Origin: Curtobacterium flaccumfaciens pv. betae
Lineage (GTDB): Bacteria; Actinomycetota; Actinomycetes; Actinomycetales; Microbacteriaceae
NCBI RefSeq assembly: GCF_026241855.1
Contig: NZ_JAPJDC010000001.1
Span: forward strand, 3,224,001 to 3,288,000
Length of the DNA: 64,000 bases
Direction: 5' to 3'
Below the pieces are notes generated by a model. It did no database searches. It had not been told where the DNA came from and saw only the letters and a program-made list of their open reading frames with translations. The translations under genes and the position numbers were made by a program. This document shows positions 25,118 through 33,065 of this stretch, one piece after another (the first letter of the stretch is position 1; the number at the start of each line of letters is the position of its first letter).

Positions 25118-25155
25118 TCGCCCCCGCGCCGGGGGCGACGCGATGGTCACGCTGA

Positions 25156-25749
25156 TCAGGCGGTGGCGAGCCGCCCCATCTCGCCGACGACCGCGCGCAG
25201 CCGCGCAGCCAGTTCGTCGCGGGAGCCGTCCGCCGATCGGTGGGCGGACTCGATCACGGCGGCCATCACGAGGGTGGTCGCGGTCCGCGCGGTGTCCTCG
25301 TCGACGCGCTCGGCGGCCACCGCCAGCACGGTCTGCCGCGCGTGCGCCATCCACTGCATCATCGCCGGGACCATCTCGGGGCGGGCTCGGACGAGCTCCT
25401 TCATGCGCCGGCGGTCCTGCGGCAGGGTGACCGTGTGCGCGACGAGGTCGCAGAGGTCCGACACGAGCGGCCCCGTGGCACCGAGGAACGCTGCGCGTGC
25501 CGTGTCCGGGACCGTCGTCGCCGGCAATCCGAGGGCTGCTTCGGCCTTCGACGGGAAGTAGTTGAAGAACGTCCGCGGGGAGACCCCGGCGTCCGCGCAG
25601 ATCTGCTCGACGGTCACCCCGGCGAGTCCGTGGTCGGTGACGAGGGCGAGCGCCGACCGGTGGATGGCGGCCCGGGTCTGCTGCTTCTTGCGCTCCCGCA
25701 GGCCGCAGTCGGTCAGGGCGGTGGCCTCGGTGGTGGTCAGCTGGTGCAC
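25156..25749 (-). CDS. TetR family regulator of the adjacent efflux pump
   Basis: 197 residues. LRERKKQQTRAAIHRSALAL and LAGVTVEQICADAGVSPRTFFNYFPSK form the N-terminal helix-turn-helix (about 15-60, quoted in part). The C-terminal ligand domain is helical. The GTG at 25749 follows ACGGAG by 8 nt. It begins 78 nt after the MFS stop on the same strand, so it is probably cotranscribed with the pump and represses both from the upstream operator region. Confidence 0.87.
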   Translation of the reverse strand: MHQLTTTEATALTDCGLRERKKQQTRAAIHRSALALVTDHGLAGVTVEQICADAGVSPRTFFNYFPSKAEAALGLPATTVPDTARAAFLGATGPLVSDLCDLVAHTVTLPQDRRRMKELVRARPEMVPAMMQWMAHARQTVLAVAAERVDEDTARTATTLVMAAVIESAHRSADGSRDELAARLRAVVGEMGRLATA

Positions 25750-25826
25750 GTGCTGCGCTCCGTCTTGTTCTCGGGTTGGTGCGACGCCGGGCCCCCGCGT
25801 CCTGTGACGAGGAGGCCCGGCGTGAC

Positions 25827-27887
25827 TCAGACCTGCGCCCGACCACCCTGGACGGGGATCGAACCGGTGACCGGGGCGGTGGGCGAGCCCATCGTGTCCG
25901 CGGCCCGCACGGCCTGCGCTTCGAGGTCGTCGGCGGTGCCGGCGTCGTCCGCCTGCTCCTGCAGGGCCGAGCTCTTGCGGAGCGGCGGCGCCTTGAAGAA
26001 GAAGCTCAGGACGAACGCGAGCAGGATCACCGCGAAGCCGACCCAGTAGACGGTCACGGCCGAGGCGTTGAACCCGGACATGAACGGCCGGGTCAGAGCA
26101 GCGTCCGCACCGTTGAGGTACGACGTGTCGCTCGTCTCGGCGTTCGAGTCGCTCGAGTCGTTGGCACCCTTGTCGATCTGCTTCGACAGTTCCGGTGCGA
26201 GCTGGTCCACCCAGTAGGTGCGCTGCGCCGAGTCCGACCAATCGACGACGAGCCGGCCGTCCTGCACGCTGGCGTGCGCCTTGTCTGCGGCAGCGGTGAG
26301 CGCCTGCTGCTGCACGGCGTCGGGAGCCCCTGCGGTGGCCTGGGTCACCTGGTCGGTGGCGGTGTCGAGGCCGGACTGCACCTGCTTCTGGAGCGGGGTG
26401 ACGATCGGGTTCCAGATCTGGTCCATGACGCCCTGGTTCGCCTTGGCGCTGGCGACCTCCGGGTCGAGCGCCGCACTGAGGGCGGGCTTGAGGTTCGACT
26501 CGTCCGCCGTGGCGTGCAGGATGTTCGCCGGCATGAGCGAGAACAGGACGGACAGCAGGACGGCGGTGCCGAGCGTGCCACCGATCTGGCGGAAGAACGT
26601 GGCGGACGACGTCGCCACACCCATGTCACGCGGCTGCACCGAGTTCTGGGAGGCCAGGGTGATGCTCTGCATGAGCTGGCCGAGCCCGAGGCCGATCAGG
26701 AACATGCCGATCATCAGGAACCAGAGCGGCTTGTCGATCGTCATGAACGTCAGGACGACGTAGCCGAGCGACACCAGGGCGGTGCCGATGACCGGGAAGA
26801 TCCGGTAGCGGCCGGTGCGGGCCACGATCTGCCCCGAGGCGATCGAGGCGATCATCAGGCCACCGATCATCGGCAGCGTCGCGAAGCCGGACTCGGTCGG
26901 CGTCAGGCCGGTGACGATCTGCAGGTACAGCGGGATGGTGAGCATCGCGCCGAACATCGCGAAGCCGACCAGGAAGCCCAGGATGGTCGCCATCGAGAAC
27001 GTGCTCGAGCGGAAGAGCTTGAGCGGGATGATCGCGTCGTCCTGCATGCGGGTCTCGATCACCAGGAAGGCGACGAGGCCGAGCGCACCGATGACGTAGC
27101 AGGCGATCGCGCTGGCCGAACCCCAACCCCACGTGCGGCCCTGCTCCGCGACGAGGAGCAGCGGCGCGAGCGTGACGATGACCGAGGTCGCGCCCCACCA
27201 GTCGATGCGCGGCTTGGCCTTGGCCTCGCCGAACTTCGGCAGGTGCAGGAACGCGATCACCATGAGGAGCGCCGCGACACCGATCGGCACGTTGATCAGG
27301 AACACCCAGCGCCAGCCGGTGATGCCGACGATCGAGCTCGCACCCGCGAACAGTCCACCGATCAGCGGGCCGATCACGGACGAGATGCCGAAGACCGCCA
27401 GGAAGTAGCCCTGGTACTTCGCGCGCTCACGGGGCGCGAGGATGTCGCCCATGATCGCGAGCGGCAGCGACATCAGCGCACCGGCACCGATGCCCTGGAA
27501 CGCGCGGAAGGCGGCGAGCATGGTCATCGACGTCGACAGGGTCGAGAGCAGCGACCCGAGGATGAAGACCGCGATGCCGAAGATGTAGAGCGGGCGACGG
27601 CCGAAGACGTCGGAGAGCTTGCCGTAGATCGGCGTGGTGATGGTCGACGCGATCAGGTAGGCCGTCGTGACCCAGGCCTGCTGGTCGAGGCCGTGCAGGT
27701 CGTCACCGATCGTGCGGATCGCCGTGCCGACGATGGTCTGGTCGAGCGACGACAGGAACATGCCCGCCATCAGGCCGTAGATGACGAGCAGGATCTGGCG
27801 GTGCGACATGATCGGCTTGCCCGGCGTGCTCGCCGGGGAGTCCTGTCGTCCGCGCGACACCTCGACGGGTGCGGTGGCAGTGGACAT
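25827..27887 (-). CDS. DHA2 family multidrug MFS exporter with large extracellular insert
   Basis: 686 residues, 14 predicted helices. SSLDQTIVGTAIRTI (motif D1 of the DHA2 family), GKLSDVFGRRPLYIFG (motif A) and the motif C region AVFGISSVIGPLIGG are intact. Between helices 13 and 14 is a soluble, Gln/Ala/Asp-rich insert of about 170 residues (about 440-610) likely to lie outside the membrane. Proton-driven drug export is expected. GAGGA lies 7 nt before the ATG. Paired with the TetR gene downstream. Confidence 0.92.
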   Translation of the reverse strand: MSTATAPVEVSRGRQDSPASTPGKPIMSHRQILLVIYGLMAGMFLSSLDQTIVGTAIRTIGDDLHGLDQQAWVTTAYLIASTITTPIYGKLSDVFGRRPLYIFGIAVFILGSLLSTLSTSMTMLAAFRAFQGIGAGALMSLPLAIMGDILAPRERAKYQGYFLAVFGISSVIGPLIGGLFAGASSIVGITGWRWVFLINVPIGVAALLMVIAFLHLPKFGEAKAKPRIDWWGATSVIVTLAPLLLVAEQGRTWGWGSASAIACYVIGALGLVAFLVIETRMQDDAIIPLKLFRSSTFSMATILGFLVGFAMFGAMLTIPLYLQIVTGLTPTESGFATLPMIGGLMIASIASGQIVARTGRYRIFPVIGTALVSLGYVVLTFMTIDKPLWFLMIGMFLIGLGLGQLMQSITLASQNSVQPRDMGVATSSATFFRQIGGTLGTAVLLSVLFSLMPANILHATADESNLKPALSAALDPEVASAKANQGVMDQIWNPIVTPLQKQVQSGLDTATDQVTQATAGAPDAVQQQALTAAADKAHASVQDGRLVVDWSDSAQRTYWVDQLAPELSKQIDKGANDSSDSNAETSDTSYLNGADAALTRPFMSGFNASAVTVYWVGFAVILLAFVLSFFFKAPPLRKSSALQEQADDAGTADDLEAQAVRAADTMGSPTAPVTGSIPVQGGRAQV

Positions 27888-27958
27888 GCGGGGTTCCTCA
27901 CAGGGGATGTGGCGTGGTGGTCGTCGGCCTGGTCGGGACCCCGAAACGAGGGTCAACC

Positions 27959-28013
27959 TTGCAGGCTCTGCAACTTTACACCGCAAGCACCTTTGCCGCC
28001 AACGCAAAGTTGC
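27959..28013. promoter_or_regulatory. Candidate TetR operator region of the efflux operon
   Basis: TTGCAG-GCT-CTGCAA (27959-27973) is a perfect 15-bp hyphenated palindrome. A second dyad pairs GCAACTTT (27970-27977) with AAAGTTGC (28006-28013). Both sit 72-126 bp upstream of the MFS start, between divergent genes, where the regulator would be expected to bind. Confidence 0.5.
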
Positions 28014-28045
28014 CGAGCATGCATGTTCGTGTACGGGTTCTCAGG

Positions 28046-28051
28046 TAGCGT
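28046..28051 (+). promoter_or_regulatory. -10 box TAGCGT, leaderless start
   Basis: Ends 6 nt before the ATG at 28058. The 15-mer TAGCGTCGGCGCATG is repeated exactly before the esterase gene at 35711. Confidence 0.5.
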
Positions 28052-28057
28052 CGGCGC

Positions 28058-29008
28058 ATGGGGCGAACCACCTGGACCGATGTACCGACGACGCTGCGGC
28101 AGCAGGTGGAGGGGGTGCTGGGCGGTCCGGTCGTGACCGCCGAGTCCCAGGCGAGCGGGTGGTCGCCCGGAAGCGCCGACCGGGTGACGACCGCGGCGGG
28201 GGAACGAGCCTTCGTGAAGACGGTGTCGCGCTCGCGCAACGAGGCCGCCCTCGACCTGCACCGCCGCGAGGCCGAGGTCATGGCCCAGCTGCCGACCACC
28301 GTGCAGGCACCGCGGCTGCTCGACGCGCTGCACGCCACGGTCGACGGCGACGACTGGGTCGCGCTCGTGCTCGAGGACGTCGCAGGGCAGCACCCGGGCG
28401 GGCACCTCGACGGATCGGACACGACGGCCGTGCTCGACGCACTCCACACACTGCCGCTCGCGACCGATGGGCTGGCGACGCTCCCCCGCATCGCCGAGGA
28501 CCTGCGCGGTGAGTTCGGTGCCTGGGACAGGATGCTGGCTGCCGGCTCGAACACCGTCCGCGTCGCCGAGGTCGTCCCGCCGCACGTCCTCGACGCCGGC
28601 CCTGCGATCGCCCGCGCGGCATCGGGGGCAGCTGCCCTCGTCGACGGCGAACACCTCGTGCACGCCGACTGCCGAGCGGACAACCTGCTCGTCGACGACA
28701 CCGGACTCGTCTGGGTGGTGGACTGGCCCTGGGCGAGCGTGGGCGCGCACTGGCTCGACTCGCTGACCTACCTGCTCGACACGCTCGTCCGCGGTGAGGA
28801 CGACGACGTCGAACACCACCTCGCCACGCACCCGGTCTTCGCCGGGGTGCCCGCCGCCACGATCGACGCCGTGCTGGCCGGGCTCGCCGGACTGTTCTTC
28901 GAGCACGCCCTGCCCCCGGCACCGCCGAACATGCCCACCATCCGCGACTTCCAACGGTGCGAGGGCGTGGCGGCCGCCGAGTGGCTGCTCCGCCGCTGGG
29001 CCGCCTGA
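28058..29008 (+). CDS. Aminoglycoside phosphotransferase-like kinase (APH family)
   Basis: 316 residues. LVHADCRADNLLVDD (about 205-219) is the catalytic loop with HxD and the metal-binding Asn, and VVDWPWAS provides the DxD/DFG-type Asp. AFVKTVSR has the ATP-binding Lys. APH-fold kinases phosphorylate antibiotics, choline or other small molecules; the substrate is not evident. Divergent from the MFS pump, with a shared 170-bp intergenic region, which hints at joint control. Confidence 0.87.
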   Translation: MGRTTWTDVPTTLRQQVEGVLGGPVVTAESQASGWSPGSADRVTTAAGERAFVKTVSRSRNEAALDLHRREAEVMAQLPTTVQAPRLLDALHATVDGDDWVALVLEDVAGQHPGGHLDGSDTTAVLDALHTLPLATDGLATLPRIAEDLRGEFGAWDRMLAAGSNTVRVAEVVPPHVLDAGPAIARAASGAAALVDGEHLVHADCRADNLLVDDTGLVWVVDWPWASVGAHWLDSLTYLLDTLVRGEDDDVEHHLATHPVFAGVPAATIDAVLAGLAGLFFEHALPPAPPNMPTIRDFQRCEGVAAAEWLLRRWAA

Positions 29009-29067
29009 CAGCGCGTCCGCCCGAGCGGGGGACGCGTGGTGTCCAGGGAGCGCAGCGCACCGGAGCG

Positions 29068-29073
29068 TACGGT
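29068..29073 (+). promoter_or_regulatory. -10 box TACGGT, leaderless start
   Basis: Ends 7 nt before the ATG at 29081. Confidence 0.42.
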
Positions 29074-29080
29074 CCACCGC

Positions 29081-29470
29081 ATGACTGATGAGCACCGCAC
29101 CCCGCGTCCCGAAGACGACGCCGCGCGCCTCGGTCTCGTCGTCGTCGGAGAGGCAGCAGCCCTGCAGTCCGGCGACGAGGCGGCGCTGGACGCGAGCGAG
29201 CAGAACATCCGCGACACGATCGACGAACTGGTCGACGAACCCCTTACCCCGCGGCAGGAGGAGGTCGTCGAGCGGCTCGCCGCGGCCGGCGGCACGCTGA
29301 CCGCCGGACTCAGCGGTGCCCTCGCCGCCCAGAGCGGTCGCAGCGTCGACGACGTGCTCGAGGGTGCGGCCCGCAGTGTCGTGTGGCAGCAGCGGCTCGC
29401 GGACGAGCGTGAGGACGCCGGCACGCAGCAGCGCGACCCGCAGAACGAGAACGGGCACGACGAGGGCTGA
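29081..29470 (+). CDS. Small acidic hypothetical protein, 129 aa
   Basis: No family recognised. Glu/Asp/Ala-rich, helical, no signal or membrane segment, with a disordered polar tail (QQRDPQNENGHDEG). The centre, LTPRQEEVVERLAAAGGTLTAGL, looks like a short helical hairpin. The ATG at 29081 is preferred to an upstream in-frame start because of the -10 box. The opposite-strand reading frames have low-complexity content. Confidence 0.6.
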   Translation: MTDEHRTPRPEDDAARLGLVVVGEAAALQSGDEAALDASEQNIRDTIDELVDEPLTPRQEEVVERLAAAGGTLTAGLSGALAAQSGRSVDDVLEGAARSVVWQQRLADEREDAGTQQRDPQNENGHDEG

Positions 29471-29504
29471 TCCCCCGTCGCGCCCGCTGCAGGCACCCGC
29501 TCGG

Positions 29505-30962
29505 TTACTCGGCCGGCTCGACCTGTGGCACCGACTGCTCGCGCACGACGGCACGGGCAGCCGCCTGTCCCGTCGTGGTGCTCTTCACGATGTCGCTCAG
29601 GGTGAACCCGGCGGTGGCGCCGAGCAACGCGTCGACCTCGCTGAACTGACTGACGACGCTCTTCGACAGGGCACCGGCACCCTCGGAGGACACCACGGTG
29701 AGCGTGTCGATGTTGCTCATCGGCGCCGCGAGCTCGCGGGCGATGCTCGGCAGCGTCTCGATCGCCTTGACCCGCAGGACGGCCTCGGAGTGCTGCGCGA
29801 GCGCGTCGGCCTGCGCCTTGGTCGCATCGGCCTCGGCCTGACCCTTCGCACGGATCGCGTCGGCGGCGGCTTCGCCCTCGGCGCGTGACGCGTCGGCAGC
29901 GAGCTTGCGGGCGTCCGCCTCGGCCTTCGCCTCGGCCGCGACGGCCTCTGCGGAGATCCGACGGGCCTCGGCCTGGGCGCGTGCGGTCTCGACCTGGGCC
30001 CCGGCGGCGGCTTCGGCCTCGACGCGGGTCTTGCGCGCCTGGGCCTCGGCGACGGCGGAGACCTCGGACTCGAGCTCGGCACGGCGCAGCTCGGCACGCT
30101 TCTGCGCGGTGATCTGCTCCTGCTCGACGACACCCTGGGACGCGCGCGCCTGGGCGAGCGGGCCGGCGGCAGCGGCTTCGGCGGACGCACGGTCGGCGTC
30201 GAGCTGCAGCGCGGCACGGCGGATGGCCAGGGTGTTCTCGGCCTCGGCGATCGCCTGGTCGGCGGTCGCGCGGGCTTCTCGCGCTTCACGGTCGGCCTGG
30301 GCCTCGGCGTTCTCGGCCTCGAGTCGCACGCGTGCACGCTCGGCACGGCCGAGGTCGCTGATGTACTCGTTGCGGTCCGAGATGCCCTTGATCTCGAACG
30401 AGTCGACGTCGAGCCCCTGGCTGTGCAGGGCGTCCTTGGCGACGTCGAGCACAGCGACGGTGAGCTGATCGCGCTTGCGGATGATGGTCGACACGTCGGT
30501 CGCACCGATCGAGGCGCGGAGCGAACCGGACAGGACCTCGCGCGCGAAGTCGTCGATCTTCTTCTCCTGCCCGAGGAACCGCTGTGCGGCCGCCCGGATC
30601 GAGGCGTCGGTCTCGCCGACCTTGACGAGCGCGACGGCCTCGACGTCGATGGTGACACCGCGGGAGTCCTGCGCGTTGACGTTGATGTCGATCGCACGCG
30701 AGCTGAGCGACAGCTTCGCGACCTTCTCGAAGAAGGGGCGGACGAGCACGCCGGCGCCGAGCACGACCTTGATGCCGGACTCGACGGTCTCGGTGCCGTC
30801 GGCGTTCTTGACCTTGCGGGAGCGCTTGCCCGTGATGATGAGCGCTTCGTCGGCACCGGCGTTGCGGTACACGACCTTGGCGTAGATCAGCGCGATCACG
30901 GCGAGGACGATGATCCCCACGATGATCAGCGGGACGGCTCCGAGCGCGAACAGGACTTCCAT
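29505..30962 (-). CDS. Flotillin-like SPFH domain membrane protein
   Basis: 485 residues. An N-terminal hydrophobic anchor (about 4-28) precedes an SPFH/band-7 domain (about 35-210: RPFFEKVAKLSLSSRAIDI, DVSTIIRKRDQLTVAV) and a long Ala/Glu-rich coiled coil (about 215-420) with repeated AEA(R/E) units as in flotillins. The C-terminal part ends near the PMSNIDTLTVVS block typical of flotillin. It organises membrane microdomains. GGGAG lies close to the ATG at 30962. Confidence 0.9.
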   Translation of the reverse strand: MEVLFALGAVPLIIVGIIVLAVIALIYAKVVYRNAGADEALIITGKRSRKVKNADGTETVESGIKVVLGAGVLVRPFFEKVAKLSLSSRAIDINVNAQDSRGVTIDVEAVALVKVGETDASIRAAAQRFLGQEKKIDDFAREVLSGSLRASIGATDVSTIIRKRDQLTVAVLDVAKDALHSQGLDVDSFEIKGISDRNEYISDLGRAERARVRLEAENAEAQADREAREARATADQAIAEAENTLAIRRAALQLDADRASAEAAAAGPLAQARASQGVVEQEQITAQKRAELRRAELESEVSAVAEAQARKTRVEAEAAAGAQVETARAQAEARRISAEAVAAEAKAEADARKLAADASRAEGEAAADAIRAKGQAEADATKAQADALAQHSEAVLRVKAIETLPSIARELAAPMSNIDTLTVVSSEGAGALSKSVVSQFSEVDALLGATAGFTLSDIVKSTTTGQAAARAVVREQSVPQVEPAE

Positions 30963-31078
30963 GACTCCCCCTTGAGGACCAGGCGCCAGCCTGGATTCCG
31001 CATCTGTTGTTCCGTTGGCTCCCATCCTAGGAGCGCACGCGGACAGCAGGAGCGCGGAGGGAAGGGTTGGGGACAACA

Positions 31079-31122
31079 GACGGGAGGCGCGGTGCAGGAT
31101 CACCTGCACCGCGCCTCCCGTC
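31079..31122. repeat. Palindrome, family P
   Basis: 20-bp perfect arms (31079-31098 and 31103-31122), loop ATCA, core GACGGGAGGCGCGG. Sits 17 bp after the nadE stop on the minus strand and probably terminates it. Confidence 0.85.
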
Positions 31123-31139
31123 CGGGGTTGCGTCAGCGC

Positions 31140-31967
31140 CTACGCGCCCGCACGCCACCATTCGTCGAAGGGCGTCGCCGGCACCTGGCGCTTGTGCTCC
31201 GTCGCGCGGTAGCGCGACTCGATCGCCTCGGCGACCTCGACCGGCACGTCGTGGCCCTGCAGGTAGGCGTCGATCTCGGCGTAGGTGAGTCCGAGGTTCG
31301 CCTCGTCGGTCTGCCCGGGCAGCTCGTCGAGCAGGTCGGCGGTGGGCGCCTTCTCGTACAGGCGAGCCGGTGCGCCGAGGTGCTCGAGCAGCTGCCGTCC
31401 CTGGCTCTTCGACAGCCCGGTGAGCGGGGTGAGGTCGACGCCGCCGTCGCCGTACTTGGTGAAGAAGCCCGTGACGGCCTCGGCCGCGTGGTCCGTGCCG
31501 ACCACCAGCAGGCCGCGCTGCCCGGCGATCGCGTACTGGGCGACCATCCGCATGCGCGCCTTGACGTTGCCCTTCACGAAGTCGCTCAGCTCGACACCCG
31601 AGGCCGCGGTGTCCTCCATGACCCCGTCGACCCCGTGCTCGATGTTCACGGTGACGCCCGGGTCGGCAGCGATGAACTGCAGGGCGAGCTGGGCGTCGTC
31701 CTCGTCGGCCTGCACCCGGTAGGGCATGCGGACGGTCGTGAACTCGGCCGGGTGCCCCTCGGCTCGGAGCGACTCGACCGCGAGCTGGGTCAGGCGCCCG
31801 GCCAGGGTGGAGTCCTGCCCGCCGCTGATGGCGAGGAGGTACCCCTTCGCCCCGGTCGTCAGCAGGTAGTCGCGCAGGAACCCGACACGACGGGCGACCT
31901 CCTGCTCCGGGTCGATGGTCGGCTGGACGTTGAGGTCCGCTGCGATGGCGGCTTGGAGTTCACGCAC
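31140..31967 (-). CDS. nadE: Ammonia-dependent NAD+ synthetase
   Basis: 275 residues, the E. coli NadE length, and collinear with it: [15 protein letters not shown] (PP-loop, 46-60), [55 protein letters not shown] and EHKRQVP. It forms NAD+ from nicotinic acid adenine dinucleotide with ATP and ammonia. There is no glutaminase domain. Two GTG codons in tandem (31970, 31967) are possible starts; the choice is uncertain by one residue. Confidence 0.96.
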   Translation of the reverse strand: MRELQAAIAADLNVQPTIDPEQEVARRVGFLRDYLLTTGAKGYLLAISGGQDSTLAGRLTQLAVESLRAEGHPAEFTTVRMPYRVQADEDDAQLALQFIAADPGVTVNIEHGVDGVMEDTAASGVELSDFVKGNVKARMRMVAQYAIAGQRGLLVVGTDHAAEAVTGFFTKYGDGGVDLTPLTGLSKSQGRQLLEHLGAPARLYEKAPTADLLDELPGQTDEANLGLTYAEIDAYLQGHDVPVEVAEAIESRYRATEHKRQVPATPFDEWWRAGA

Positions 31968-32384
31968 CACCCCAGTATCACGCCGATCCGGCTCCGTGGA
32001 CCGGCGGGTTCCCGAAGACGTCGATCGGATCGACCGGGAGGTCCGGGGCGGCGGTGACCCGATCACCACCGCCCCGGGCATCCGCGACGACCCGAACGCG
32101 TCGCGGACCCGGTGAGGCGGACGCCGGTACCCGCCGGCGCCCGTCCTGGTCAGGCGCGACGAACTCGTCGCGCCGGGATCGCGGTGGGTGATCCGTGGTG
32201 TGGCACGATGCCCCCTCCTCCGACGGGGTCTCCGCCGCTGATCCGCCCCCGGTGGTGAGCCAGGGGATGTGGGGCCCGTCGAACGGGCCGGAGGCGGCTG
32301 GTGAGGCCGCTTGCTGTGGAAGGTATCAGGGTCCGGGCAGGAATCGACACCCCCGTTCTGGGGTCACGGGTCGGGCTGGGTTCG
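31968..32384. other. 417-bp gene-free region rich in hairpins
   Basis: No convincing ORF. It holds a 15-bp hairpin with one mismatch (32043-32057/32063-32077), a perfect 10-bp hairpin (32153-32162/32165-32174), GGCCCGT-CGA-ACGGGCC (32273-32289) and GTCGAT-CGG-ATCGAC (32020-32034). On the minus strand TACCTT (complement of about 32319-32324) could be a -10 box for a transcript ending at the 32153-32174 hairpin, roughly 160 nt. This would be a small RNA or a long nadE leader. No known RNA family was recognised. Confidence 0.35.
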
Positions 32385-32413
32385 TTGACAGTTTGATGCC
32401 TAACAGTTAGAGT
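32385..32413 (+). promoter_or_regulatory. marR-type promoter with overlapping operator
   Basis: TTGACA (32385-32390), 17-bp spacer and TAGAGT (32408-32413) form a near-consensus promoter. CTAAC-A-GTTAG (32400-32410) is a perfect palindrome overlapping the -10. The ATG lies 7 nt after the -10, so the transcript should be leaderless. Autorepression by the MarR protein is the likely arrangement. Confidence 0.7.
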
Positions 32414-32420
32414 CCTGATC

Positions 32421-32858
32421 ATGCAGGCACCGGACTTCACGACACCGCTCCAGCTCATGCGGTGGATCGGATGGGCACAGCGCAAGGGCGCCGAGGAGTG
32501 GGTCCGTGAGCGCGACCTCACCCACGAGCAGTCCTTCGTGCTCGGGTACCTGCAGGAGCACCCCGGCGCCATCCAGCGGGACATCGCCGAGGCCACCCGG
32601 ACCAGCGCGGCCAGCGTCTCGAGTCTCCTGCAGGGACTCGAGCGGCGTGGACTGATCGAACGACGACCGGACGCCACGAACGGGCGGACGAAGACGGTGC
32701 ACGCCACCCAGGCGGGCATCGACCTCATCGCCGGGTTCACCGACGCGATGGTCGCCCTCGACGACTCCCTGCTCGCACCGCTCGACGCGGACGAACGCGC
32801 CACCCTGCGGCGGCTGCTGCAGAAGGTGACCGCGGAACTCGCGCCGCCGACCCGCTAG
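32421..32858 (+). CDS. MarR family regulator
   Basis: 145 residues. The winged helix shows QRDIAEATRTSAASVSSLLQGLERRGLIERR (about 52-82, quoted here in its recognisable layout) and a wing with DATNGRTKTVHAT, followed by the C-terminal dimerisation helix. Likely controls itself and the MATE pump encoded 207 bp downstream on the same strand, by ligand-released repression. Confidence 0.87.
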   Translation: MQAPDFTTPLQLMRWIGWAQRKGAEEWVRERDLTHEQSFVLGYLQEHPGAIQRDIAEATRTSAASVSSLLQGLERRGLIERRPDATNGRTKTVHATQAGIDLIAGFTDAMVALDDSLLAPLDADERATLRRLLQKVTAELAPPTR

Positions 32859-32941
32859 CCGCACCACCGCACCACCCGCGCCACCGCACCGACCCGCTCC
32901 ACGCACCACGCGCCTCCCGGCCGGATCCGCCGGCGCGCCCT

Positions 32942-32989
32942 CGCGAACCCGCGACCCCGCGACCCCGCGATCCCGCGATCCCGCGACCC
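32942..32989. repeat. Six tandem copies of CGCGAYCC
   Basis: 8-bp units from 32942 to 32989 (CGCGAACC, CGCGACCC twice, CGCGATCC twice, CGCGACCC) in the 5' region of the MATE gene. Such arrays can change copy number by slippage and alter promoter spacing. Confidence 0.7.
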
Positions 32990-33065
32990 CATCGGTCGCG
33001 TGCTCCCCCCCTGCCGTGCCGGCGTCCGTCGGCGCGCCCACCGTCATGCCCGGAAGGGAACCGTC

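Noticed and set aside
32942..32989. CRISPR array
   Set aside because: Units are 8 bp and contiguous with no spacers; no cas genes are present.
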